The notes below the pieces were generated by a model. The model made no database searches. It was given only the letters and a program-made list of their open reading frames with translations, and was not told the DNA's origin. A DNA stretch of 64,000 nt, taken from contig NZ_CP117449.1 of assembly GCF_030687835.1 (NCBI RefSeq), forward strand, positions 4,836,001 to 4,900,000, given 5' to 3'. A program made the position numbers and the translations under genes. Of this stretch, positions 16,009-23,849 are shown piece after piece (position 1 is the stretch's first letter; the number at the start of each line of letters is the position of its first letter). The stretch comes from Pseudomonas hefeiensis. Its GTDB lineage: Bacteria; Pseudomonadota; Gammaproteobacteria; Pseudomonadales; Pseudomonadaceae.

Positions 16009-16462
16009 CTGGAGTTTGTGGGGCTCCGCCCTTAAAGCACAGTGTTTACAGTAATAGCGACCCAAGATGAGAGCGAAGAAAACCCGACCTGTTTAATTAT
16101 CGTAAACACATCCAGCGAAGACACGTTTAAATACATTCCACGTTACGCCCAAGAGGCTACGAGACCTTGCGTCCTTACTTACGCGTGCGTCAGAATCCGC
16201 CGGCTTGTGCGCTTTGCCCCCGGCCTCTATCGTTTACCTGCCACTGCCCATCAGTGGTCGGGTTTAGTCGCTCGGTCGGTTTTAGTAAAGTGCATGAGTA
16301 CCATTCAGTCAGGTCATTCTATTCCTGTACTTGATGGTGGTTGTGCGCAGGGCGCCCTTGGGCGCGCCGGGTTTGCTAATTCCACCGGTCGACTAACCTG
16401 CGTACAGCCGCCACCCTCTTTTAGTCGAGAACGGTTGCGGCCCCAACTCTGGAATTAGACAT
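16009..16462 (+). promoter_or_regulatory. Long structured leader upstream of the DUF6124 gene
   Basis: About 450 bases without a convincing known gene. The last 200 bases hold several short stems (for example ggcgccc tt gggcgcgcc near 16350) and end directly at the ribosome site. An open frame from the ATG at 16294 (MSTIQSGHSIPVLDGGCAQG...) runs through it and stops with TAG only 3 bases before the DUF6124 ATG. It could be an upstream peptide coupled to the gene, or chance in a structured RNA leader. I recall similar leaders before DUF6124 genes in other pseudomonads but cannot verify that here. Confidence 0.4.
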
Positions 16463-16825
16463 ATGTTCAAGGTTACCCCCAACCCCCCGGATATTGATTC
16501 GGTACTCTACGGCGACTCTCTCGACCCCGAAAAGTTGAAAGAGGCGGCAGACCGCGCGCTCAAGCACTACCTGAACCCCGGGGCACCGAAAACGCAGATA
16601 CGGCCCCGCAAGCCCAGCACGATCTTCACCATCGACGCAACGGTGGATGACGAAACGTTGCTCGTTGAAGCGTGTGAATCCCTGGCCTCCGCCAGCGTAA
16701 TGGTCAGCGATCTCGCCGACTTGACGGACGGCCCCAGACGCCAAACGATGCTGGTGCTGCAACGGGTCATCATGTTGGGTGAGTTAGCGGTCAATCGAGT
16801 ACTGGATAACCACAAGCCTGGGTAG
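16463..16825 (+). CDS. DUF6124 (former DUF3077) small protein
   Basis: A 120-residue protein beginning MFKVTPNPPDIDSVLYGDSL, a start shared by many Pseudomonas DUF6124 proteins. A central acidic/hydrophobic segment DDETLLVEACESLASASVMV is followed by LADLTDGPRRQTMLVLQRVI, probably two helices. There is no signal peptide or catalytic motif. The family is nearly confined to Pseudomonas, usually in multiple copies per genome, and has no known function. It is the first gene after tRNA-Gly and converges on the NUDIX gene with a shared hairpin between them. Confidence 0.85.
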   Translation: MFKVTPNPPDIDSVLYGDSLDPEKLKEAADRALKHYLNPGAPKTQIRPRKPSTIFTIDATVDDETLLVEACESLASASVMVSDLADLTDGPRRQTMLVLQRVIMLGELAVNRVLDNHKPG

Positions 16826-16838
16826 TCGCCAGGTAATG

Positions 16839-16864
16839 TTGTGGGGGCGCTTGCGCCCCCACAA
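16839..16864. terminator. Bidirectional hairpin between DUF6124 and NUDIX genes
   Basis: The perfect 12-bp stem ttgtgggggcgc/gcgcccccacaa with a 2-base loop lies between two convergent genes. A T-tract is weak on both sides, so it may stop transcription only in part. Confidence 0.7.
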
Positions 16865-16871
16865 CAGTCAT

Positions 16872-17318
16872 TCAGTCCAACAACGAAGCCTGTTTGAGCA
16901 ATTCGAAAAGTCCTTCAGGGACTAGCTCAGACGTAGCGGTGAAGCTGGAACCCAGGCACCACGTGGCTTTGAACGAAGCACCGTTGCTTTCATGACCGTC
17001 TAACCAAGATCGCTCATAGACGTCTACATCATCAAACCTTGCATCGTAGACCTGAACGATTTCATGTCCTGGCTTGCCTGCGTAGGTGAAAATGCTTTCC
17101 AACGTGCCAATCAATCGAACATCACTGATCGAAAGAGCCAGTTCTTCCTGCACTTCACGGACGATGGCATCGATACCTCGTTCGCCGAACTCAATGCCGC
17201 CGCCAATCGGGCGAAAGAGGGTTCGCTGTTCAACGGCGTCATAGAATTGGTTAACCAGTATTTTTCCGTGATGATGAAAGATACAGAGCGCGAGGGCACG
17301 AATGCGTGGTTCTGACAT
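16872..17318 (-). CDS. NUDIX hydrolase
   Basis: A 148-residue NUDIX protein. The box GGGIEFGERGIDAIVREVQEELAL (given here in two parts: GGGIEFGERGID and AIVREVQEELAL) fits Gx5Ex7REUxEExGU, with the metal-binding Glu residues of REVQEE intact. The start MSEPRIRAL at 17318 is chosen over the longer frame because a purine-rich ribosome site (aagggaatttactc on the minus strand) precedes it. The substrate (nucleoside diphosphate-X) cannot be told from sequence. It stands alone in the first part of the variable region. Confidence 0.88.
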   Translation of the reverse strand: MSEPRIRALALCIFHHHGKILVNQFYDAVEQRTLFRPIGGGIEFGERGIDAIVREVQEELALSISDVRLIGTLESIFTYAGKPGHEIVQVYDARFDDVDVYERSWLDGHESNGASFKATWCLGSSFTATSELVPEGLFELLKQASLLD

Positions 17319-17411
17319 GAGTAAATTCCCTTTTGACTTGATGAGCTGACGGCACTGGATTCCCCCAACGTGAGGCATGAAATCCAGTAGAGGTGAGATC
17401 GCGACCCACAA

Positions 17412-17876
17412 TACTCAATGTGCGAACAGACATTCTAAGCGGAGCCTGGCTGCCAATTATGCGCAAGCAGCTCGCCAATTTCACTTGTCCCGTGTGTGAG
17501 CGCGAAATCAATCGCTGGCTCGAACTGGCCGACAAAGCCAGTGGCTGATCAGCGTCACAACACCCACCACCAGACCCGCCAGCAACGCGCCGCCCGCCGC
17601 AGGTTGCGCACAGCAGGCACCTCAAAGCGTCGATAGGCTGGTGAGCGGTAGTATGACGGACGGTTTGCCGATTTCCCTCTGCTATATAGCTTGTCCGACG
17701 ATGGCTGTCCGGCGCGAAAGGCCGTAATCGGCCAGAAGTGGACGATGGACACCGTGATGGCGAATGAGTAGTGTCACGGGAGTGCATTCGAGTCTAGAAG
17801 GCAGCAGGGGTTGCCGTCATCCATGTTGCGTGTCTCCTTGAGCAAGGACGGACTAAAATCCGCCCCTTAACCAAAC
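17412..17876. other. Gene-poor stretch with coding remnants before the integron cassette
   Basis: No full gene is supported. On the plus strand a 29-codon frame (17459-17548, MRKQLANFTCPVCEREINRW) has a CPVC zinc-like pair and may be the tail of a lost gene. On the minus strand a 65-codon frame (17555-17752) has no recognisable homology. The segment near 17725 (aatcggccagaagtgg) belongs to a degenerate motif repeated elsewhere in the variable region. Confidence 0.4.
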
Positions 17877-17892
17877 ATTACGACATCTGAGC

Positions 17893-18369
17893 ATGGAAAA
17901 AATAGCCAAAGCCCCTAAAGACTGTAGCAGCACAGAGCTTAATACATTTGAGAGGTTAGTCTCCGATGGCGGAGAGGTTTCGCTGGCAGGTTTGCGACAG
18001 CGAATTCAGCGCGCAGAAAAACTTCTCTTCATCAACAACGGCGAGTGTGTTGCTGTTGGAGCAATTAAAAACCCTAATGCTGGGTATAAAATTGGTGTCT
18101 TTGAGAAATCTAACGCTCCAGAACAAAGCAAGTATCAATATGAGCTAGGTTGGTTGTACGTGTCGAGTGCGGCGAGAGGCAAAGGTTACGGGCGTGTTTT
18201 AATGGAAACAATTAAAGAGTCACTAGCTGGCAAGGCATGCTTTGCCACTACACGTGAAGATAATGCCCCTATGCGTTACTTGTTTAGCCAGTTTGGCTTT
18301 TCGAAGCTCGGGCAGCCTTACAAAAGCGAAAACGGAGACTATTCTCTTGTCCTCTACGCAAAAACATAA
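17893..18369 (+). CDS. GNAT acetyltransferase carried on an integron gene cassette
   Basis: A 158-residue GCN5-related N-acetyltransferase. The acetyl-CoA loop is SSAARGKGYGRVLMETIK (about residues 96-113), with N-terminal beta strands KLLFINNGECVAVGAIKNPN before it and the C-terminal REDNAPMRYLFSQFGFSKLG. It has lower GC than the core genes. The stop codon TAA lies inside the first arm of an attC site, and the half-site cccttaaccaaacatta stands 16 bases upstream of the start, so gene plus attC form a typical promoterless cassette. The acceptor substrate is unknown; cassette GNATs include resistance enzymes and toxin-like proteins. Confidence 0.9.
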   Translation: MEKIAKAPKDCSSTELNTFERLVSDGGEVSLAGLRQRIQRAEKLLFINNGECVAVGAIKNPNAGYKIGVFEKSNAPEQSKYQYELGWLYVSSAARGKGYGRVLMETIKESLAGKACFATTREDNAPMRYLFSQFGFSKLGQPYKSENGDYSLVLYAKT

Positions 18370-18439
18370 CAATTGGTTCAACCCGCTCGCTTCGCTCACT
18401 CGGGACTGCGCTCCGAAACCCTTAACCTGAACGTTAGCG
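18364..18439 (+). mobile_element. attC: Integron attC recombination site
   Basis: The outer pair is cataacaattggttcaac and cttaacctgaacgttagc: R-type ends aac and gtt, and L-type boxes ggttcaa and ttaacctgaa, offset by an unpaired base as in true attC sites. The inner part cccgctcgcttcgctcactc / gggactgcgctccg is the imperfect hairpin. The site begins within the stop codon of the GNAT gene. A matching right half (cccttaaccaaacattacg, 17864-17882) upstream of the gene marks the other edge of the cassette. Confidence 0.82.
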
Positions 18440-18755
18440 GGTAGGAATATCCGACTTGACCAGTACACACCGTATCGATGAGGGGTAGAGAATGGCCCAA
18501 AGCTGCCTTTACGATGGACAGCAATTGGTATAAAAACGGCCTCTCGAGCCCACACGCGACTAGGACCGCAGACTACGATAGTGAAGTATTAGGAAGCGCT
18601 AGTGAACCCAGATAATGATCAATGTAAAACATTTGAAAGGTTGCTCTCGACCTGAATCAGCCGGTCGAATGCGTAGGTAAGATAAGCCAGTGGTCTCGGC
18701 ATCTCGATTTCCTTCGCACGGGTATATTAACTCATCTAAAAAGGATGTTTCAGTT
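18440..18755. other. Intergenic region after the cassette
   Basis: About 315 bases with no supported gene or hairpin. It ends with the ribosome site aaggatgtttcag of the next gene, a 13-base string found again before the MltR-like gene at 19853. Confidence 0.5.
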
Positions 18756-19565
18756 ATGGCAATTACTCAAGGCATGCATCCGCAGCCGGCTATAGCGATC
18801 ACGGAGGTTATCCAGCAGGCGTGCGATGACTATAGGCATTACATTGAGTTCATTCTCGAACCTGCAAGGGACGAATTAGAGGGCAAAGTTCGTAACGACG
18901 AGGTGAAGCTGCACCATGCTTTCGGGGCAAACCTGATTTTAGCCCACAGCGTTGATTACCTTCAGGCTGTCCGAACAGCTATAGGCATAAAAGAAACGCG
19001 GAAGGATTTAGTTAAAGCATTTGACGAAAAATTTTCGATCGCTGGCGCCTACATTGACAACCGCAAAATGGAGTTAATTGACGCAATTAATAACGCGCTT
19101 AAACACATCAGGGTCGATCCAGTAAGATATAAAAAACTGGGTGATCAGTACGGCCAGATCTCTTTCAAAAGCCTTATTGAGGACGAAGGAGGCGTGGTTT
19201 GTCATATTGAAAAATATCGATTCGACTACTGCCGCGTTGTATTGCTAGCAGCTTTACGAGCATTATCAAATTGGAATTTTGAGCTCGCCGAAGATGTTTT
19301 AGACTTTGCGCAAGGACACATAACATTCAACACGATCACTTATTCGGACACCTACGATTCTGATGACCCATCTACGGCTATCGATCGTATGATTGAGCTG
19401 TGTTCATCTCCCTGTATGAATTGTGAAGAGGAGGCAGAAGACTGTCGTTGCTCTCAGTATGTATTTGATGGTGAAGAGGGGCACTTCGACCCACTTCATT
19501 CAGTTTCCAATGAGCAGTTCGAATTCATAATGGACCAAATTTCGCCATCTTACAGTCGATCTTAA
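18756..19565 (+). CDS. Hypothetical protein, AT-rich accessory gene
   Basis: A 269-residue, mostly helical acidic protein that I do not recognise. The N-terminal half is soluble and helix-rich (KLHHAFGANLILAHSVDYLQ). Near the C-terminus a Cys cluster, CSSPCMNCEEEAEDCRCSQ (residues about 226-244), could bind a metal. The ATG at 18756 is preferred to the upstream frame start because aaggatg lies 10-16 bases before it. Its GC content is clearly lower than that of the core genes. The next gene (MltR-like) is in the same direction after a 287-base spacer. Confidence 0.75.
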   Translation: MAITQGMHPQPAIAITEVIQQACDDYRHYIEFILEPARDELEGKVRNDEVKLHHAFGANLILAHSVDYLQAVRTAIGIKETRKDLVKAFDEKFSIAGAYIDNRKMELIDAINNALKHIRVDPVRYKKLGDQYGQISFKSLIEDEGGVVCHIEKYRFDYCRVVLLAALRALSNWNFELAEDVLDFAQGHITFNTITYSDTYDSDDPSTAIDRMIELCSSPCMNCEEEAEDCRCSQYVFDGEEGHFDPLHSVSNEQFEFIMDQISPSYSRS

Positions 19566-19852
19566 TCGGCTCCGATTAGAGATCTATCCTAGCCTTTTAG
19601 GTATCTAATATAGCTGCCTTCCTAAAGTGGCAGCTACGGATTGAAAGCGGTTCGTCCGGGCATGGAGGCATCAAGATAGACTCCTGCAAGCCTCACGAAG
19701 GTCAATATAAAGATAAGTGGTATAAACTTGCCTTACTACAGAAGAGTGCGAAATTCTCGCTGGAGACATAGAAATTGCATTGAATAGATGAGATGCGTGC
19801 CATGTCGATGCAAAAAAATTAATTTAACCAACTATCCACAAGGATGTTTCAG
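19566..19852. other. Spacer with decayed reading frame (KPxEGQY remnant)
   Basis: No intact gene. A plus-strand frame of about 58 codons (about 19597-19771) contains SGHGGIKIDSCKPHEGQYKD. A related short end, KLGSGKPDEGQYECA, occurs after the MltR-like gene at about 20575-20624. The shared DNA string gcaagcct..gaagg.caatat supports common origin of the two pieces. Confidence 0.4.
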
Positions 19853-20476
19853 ATGAGCAAATCAACATTGGCCGAAAGCTTTGGGTTTTCGGCCATGCCA
19901 AGAAATAATGAAGAGAGGGAATGGCAAATCCGCTTCATTACGGAGGTGGAATCAGAAACCACGAGAGGCGCAGTACTCAATATAACTTCATTCATAGATG
20001 AATTACTAATCAAACTTCTTTCAAGCTACTTCCCAAATACCCAGCACGCCGACTCATTACTAAAAAACCTTGACAGCTGCATTAGTTCGATAATGAGCAG
20101 AGCCCACATTGCGTACGCTTTGGCACTCGTGAGAAGGAAGGAGTTCGAAGCGATTAAAATCATCGCCCGAATTAGAAATGAATTTGCTCATAAATGGGAC
20201 GGCTCGGGCTTTGATGCTGGCGAGTTGCCAAAGCTAATAGAAAAGCTGCCGAAAGATTATTTTGAATATGTTGATGGAAGCAATAAATCTAAATTCAACT
20301 TTGTATGCTCTCAAATAATACAAGAGTTATTGGAGCGCCATCATTATGCATCGGAGCTAAGACTCCGTTTGCCGGAAGAATACATGGATATTTTTGAGCT
20401 CCCTTTAGAGGAACGTCAAAAAATATTGAACAATCAAAAATCTTTAATATCTTTACTTCTCACTAGAAACAAATAG
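19853..20476 (+). CDS. MltR-like protein
   Basis: A 207-residue protein with the pattern of the MltR (mannitol operon repressor) family: FIDELLIKLLSSYFPN near residue 42, then MSRAHIAYALALVRRKEFEA and IKIIARIRNEFAHKW near 105. The RNEFAHKW block is the most conserved. No mannitol genes are near, and many MltR-family proteins in accessory regions have no proven role, so a sugar-repressor function should not be assumed. The start at 19853 (MSKSTLAESFGF) follows aaggatgtttcag; an ATG 9 bases upstream overlaps that ribosome site and is less likely. Confidence 0.7.
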   Translation: MSKSTLAESFGFSAMPRNNEEREWQIRFITEVESETTRGAVLNITSFIDELLIKLLSSYFPNTQHADSLLKNLDSCISSIMSRAHIAYALALVRRKEFEAIKIIARIRNEFAHKWDGSGFDAGELPKLIEKLPKDYFEYVDGSNKSKFNFVCSQIIQELLERHHYASELRLRLPEEYMDIFELPLEERQKILNNQKSLISLLLTRNK

Positions 20477-20654
20477 CTAATTAGTTATTTTCGCCGTAAA
20501 GCATGCTATTGGCTCACTGTATCCCCTTTCCGAAAATGAGACATGGGGCCAATAGCAGGCGCTCAAAATTAGGCTAGTCAAGCTAGGCTCAGGCAAGCCT
20601 GATGAAGGGCAATATGAATGCGCTTAAAGATTCCTACGAATCTAGAGTTCATTG

Positions 20655-21359
20655 CTATGAGAAGAAGAATGCTTGCTCTTCTATTTTTTCAAATAGATCG
20701 TCGGACACTACATAGCAATTTTGGCGCTCCCGAATTAAAGCTCGCTCAAATAAGTTGCTGATCTCAGGATCGTCGTCATCACCGAGCGCTCTCCACTCCT
20801 CCCCGTAATATTGTTTGAACACCAACATCGAGAAGGCGAGAGGCGTCAGGATTCTCTTAAGTGGCCAACGATTGTCAGAGTGGAACCCAATATGAAAATG
20901 TGAGCACGGATGAAAAAAACGCTTGCGTTGATCAGGGGCGTTTTCGTATCTCCACATAGGCTTTCCGTTCAAGCTCTTTTTGCTGTCCAGTAGACTAAGG
21001 TACTGTTCATGGGAAATAAACTCGTTTTCGAAGAGTTCGGTGATCTTTCTGAATGAATTGGTTTCTGACTCTGTTCCTGAGATAAATGGATTAGGATAAT
21101 AGGCGTAACGCACGTACCCATCACGTTCCATACTGAACTGAAAATATGAGTAGTCAGACAAAATTATGTTGTGATGAGATAAGTTCATCGCTGTAAGATA
21201 TACATCTATGTACGTGCTCTCTGCCGAAAGAATTGCATCTCGAAACTCAATGTTTAATGGGAGTAAGTTTGGATTGCTAAAAGCTGCAGCTAATCCAAGC
21301 TCATCCGCCAGATCCCAACTTTTGTTGATTCCTGACTGAACCTCCTGTCTATTCATCAT
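20655..21359 (-). CDS. DUF2290-type protein paired with a helicase
   Basis: About 234 residues from the ATG at 21359 (MMNRQEVQSGINKSWDLADE). The pattern INKSWDLADELGL, NIILSDYSYFQF, MWRYEN and CSHFHIGFHSDNRWPLKRIL fits DUF2290 proteins. The conserved HFHIGFH and the acidic GDDDDPEI tail are the most notable blocks. There is no known catalytic activity. The start codon overlaps the stop codon region of the upstream helicase gene, so the two are almost surely co-translated and act together. I infer a defence or DNA-processing role from the partner, not from this protein. Confidence 0.75.
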   Translation of the reverse strand: MMNRQEVQSGINKSWDLADELGLAAAFSNPNLLPLNIEFRDAILSAESTYIDVYLTAMNLSHHNIILSDYSYFQFSMERDGYVRYAYYPNPFISGTESETNSFRKITELFENEFISHEQYLSLLDSKKSLNGKPMWRYENAPDQRKRFFHPCSHFHIGFHSDNRWPLKRILTPLAFSMLVFKQYYGEEWRALGDDDDPEISNLFERALIRERQNCYVVSDDLFEKIEEQAFFFS

Positions 21360-23484
21360 CGTAATCCAAGTCGGCGTCTTCTTCCGACAATCCTTCACGA
21401 CGAAGACTCTCTAAATAATCAGCCCTCAATTTCTTGGCTTTGATAGAGCGCTGACTTAGATCCCTCTGAATCATATCCAGTTTTGAGAGGTCAGGCATGG
21501 TGAAACGCAAGGCTGGGAAGTTTTGCTCTGCCTGAGACATCTCTTTGATAATTTGGCTCGTAGAGCCTTGCATCCCGGAAACACGAAGCCAAGCTTTAGT
21601 ACGTGTGAGGGCCGTGAATAGCTTGTTACGATCTCCCCGTGTTTTAAGTGAAATCGCGTCGACACCAATCACGAATACTACAGCTGCCTCATTTCCTTTG
21701 GCGCGATAAATTGTGGAAAGCGTTACCTTATTCGGTATTGTAAAGGGTGGGTCAGAATATGGGTCTGCGTGAATGTTATTCGACGCAACCCCCAGATCCG
21801 CCAGCTTTGAAGACAGCTCTTTGAAGTAACCCTTCATGTGGCGGTCATCCAGAGCAACAATCATTATGTCTTCCGGATTTAACCCTTGCTCTAAAAAGTC
21901 AGATATCGAGGCTATGACCCAGTTAGTTTCATCATCCATCGACTGTGCGTTGTACTGCTCTATCAGTTCGGGTAGTTTTTCTCCAGACAAGCTGACCGGG
22001 CTGTTTTCAGCAGGACGTACTACTTCCACTTTTGCGTTGGCATAATAGTTTGGTGACGTGACTTCGTAGCCTACATCTTTCCAATGATCAGCACTTTCAA
22101 GTAGCTGCACGATGTTGGAATAAATTCCAAATCCGAGCGCGTGAGCAGTGATGAGGACTTCTCTCTGGTTGCGATAGCACTTGCTAAGAACAGTGTCATT
22201 GGTGAATTTGAAGGGCAGGCCTATTGCTGCCCTCTCAAGTGATATGCGCGGTTCAAGGTCGTGATCTATGCCAAATAGTTCAGCAGCACTCCGCATTCGG
22301 ACCTTCATGATATTTTGAAGGTCGTCATAAGCCCATACGATGTTCTTTTTGTCTCGGTGGCCCTTCGCAAGCCGAAAACTTAACTCATAAAATCCAGCCG
22401 GAAAATCTTGCCCCTCATCGATTAGGATGTGGTCATAGTACTCTTCAACGTCACTTTTCTGCATGAGGTCTTGGCATGCGAACTCAAACGGGTCCACTCC
22501 ATTAGGTGCACCACTGCGTGCTGTACTAAAGGTGAGAGGCGTTCTTCCTGCGCGTAAGCAGGCGTCGGAATAGGCACCACTTGTGTTAGAACCGCCCCAA
22601 CCGTGCAGTATGTGGATGTTGTTCCAGTCTGGATCGACTTCCTTATAGTGCCTGTAAAATTTCGTGACTAAATTCTTAATGGAGGATTTCAGACTCTTTG
22701 TATAAAAGGTTAGGAGGATTTTGTCATTTGGCCTGTTCATATGAAGGTGTGCGGCCTTCATTGCCAAAATGATAGTTTTCCCTGAGCCAGCAAGCCCGCG
22801 TATCCGTTGAGGACCGTTAATGGTTATTAAGGCCGCAGAGCGTTGCTTCTGGTCAAAGTTTGCGATTTCAGATTCGAGCTCAGCTAGCGCACTAGCTGCG
22901 CGCTGGAGCTCTGGGTTTTCGACCAGGCGCTTATTCGAGCGAGTAAGGGCTTTAGCGCCTTCAATCACAGACCTGGCTTCGTCGTATGCCTCCGAACCTA
23001 AAAGCTCTTCTTCAAGATCCTGAATCAAGTCTTTCAATGAGTCCATTGAAGAGACAATCTCAGAGTCGCTTGAATCAAAAATCCTATCTGCTAAATTGCT
23101 GTCGCAAAAAATAATAGGTGTGACTTTCAGTGAGAGCTGTGACCGTGATTTCCTTAATATCTTACTTTTTAATAGCCTTCCTATTAGGAGGCTACAAAAT
23201 TGATTGAGCGAATCGTCGACTGCTAAAAGAGTACTGGTGTTATCACGATCCGCCTGGATTGCAGTGATCACTCGGATGGCAATAATCCCGCAACTACGAC
23301 TAAGCACCAGAATATCTGGCTTGTGATCTGCGCCATCGTAGTCTGAATACACAGGAAAATCATAGTAAAGCGCCGAGGGCGAGGAACTTATAGCGCTTTC
23401 TGAATTCTTAAGCGATTCAATAAGGTCTCTGCCCAGCGGGTCTTCTTGCAATCTTTCTGTCGTGACGAGAATATCTACTGCCAT
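21349..23484 (-). CDS. UvrD/Rep-like SF1 helicase with degenerate nuclease-like N-terminal domain
   Basis: 711 residues. The N-terminal domain (about 1-200) has the layout of a NERD/PD-(D/E)xK fold: DHKPDILVLSRSCGIIAIRV at 53-72, where active nucleases have D then ExK; here ExK is IRV, so it looks inactive. The helicase core follows: Walker A GLAGSGKT at 230-237, Walker B LIDEGQDF at 354-361, CYRNQREVLITAHALGFGIY, the TLSTIYRAKGNEAAVVFVIG motif, and NKLFTALTRTKAWLRVSG. All ATPase motifs are intact. The acidic tail EEDADLDYDDE overlaps the DUF2290 start. It is AT-richer than the core genome. I know of no named two-gene system of this make-up. Confidence 0.85.
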   Translation of the reverse strand: MAVDILVTTERLQEDPLGRDLIESLKNSESAISSSPSALYYDFPVYSDYDGADHKPDILVLSRSCGIIAIRVITAIQADRDNTSTLLAVDDSLNQFCSLLIGRLLKSKILRKSRSQLSLKVTPIIFCDSNLADRIFDSSDSEIVSSMDSLKDLIQDLEEELLGSEAYDEARSVIEGAKALTRSNKRLVENPELQRAASALAELESEIANFDQKQRSAALITINGPQRIRGLAGSGKTIILAMKAAHLHMNRPNDKILLTFYTKSLKSSIKNLVTKFYRHYKEVDPDWNNIHILHGWGGSNTSGAYSDACLRAGRTPLTFSTARSGAPNGVDPFEFACQDLMQKSDVEEYYDHILIDEGQDFPAGFYELSFRLAKGHRDKKNIVWAYDDLQNIMKVRMRSAAELFGIDHDLEPRISLERAAIGLPFKFTNDTVLSKCYRNQREVLITAHALGFGIYSNIVQLLESADHWKDVGYEVTSPNYYANAKVEVVRPAENSPVSLSGEKLPELIEQYNAQSMDDETNWVIASISDFLEQGLNPEDIMIVALDDRHMKGYFKELSSKLADLGVASNNIHADPYSDPPFTIPNKVTLSTIYRAKGNEAAVVFVIGVDAISLKTRGDRNKLFTALTRTKAWLRVSGMQGSTSQIIKEMSQAEQNFPALRFTMPDLSKLDMIQRDLSQRSIKAKKLRADYLESLRREGLSEEDADLDYDDE

Positions 23485-23849
23485 GCCAGGTACATCCTTG
23501 ATGAATTTTTTTAGTTGGCAATCGTCGTTTTTTTTTGAAGCTATGGTTGCTATCTCAGGTGATCAATACATGATCGGGCCTAGAGCGTTGTACCCATACT
23601 AGCGGAGTGAGCGTAATACGCCACACCCTTTAGGATGTTTGATCTGCATAGCGACGTAGTTTGCAGCCAGTCGCGGACGGTAACCGGCGATGGACCGCTC
23701 CCCTGAATGCCCCGCAGCGGTGAAGACGTCCCTCATGACTGCTTTCGTGTGTAATCCAGCGAGGATGCGCTACAAACCTTGTTTGTTAGGTACCTGTGAA
23801 AGACTGCTCCTGGCCGATTGCGGCCTCTTGCGAATGGCTGCAGTCGACC
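23485..23849. other. Intergenic region between helicase operon and IS
   Basis: About 365 bases. It must contain the promoter of the helicase/DUF2290 pair; a T-rich stretch (tgaatttttttagttgg, tcgtttttttttgaagc) is near 23500-23540. The rest is higher in GC and holds a degenerate ggccgattgcggcctcttgcg motif at its right end, interrupted by the IS. No gene is supported. Confidence 0.5.
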
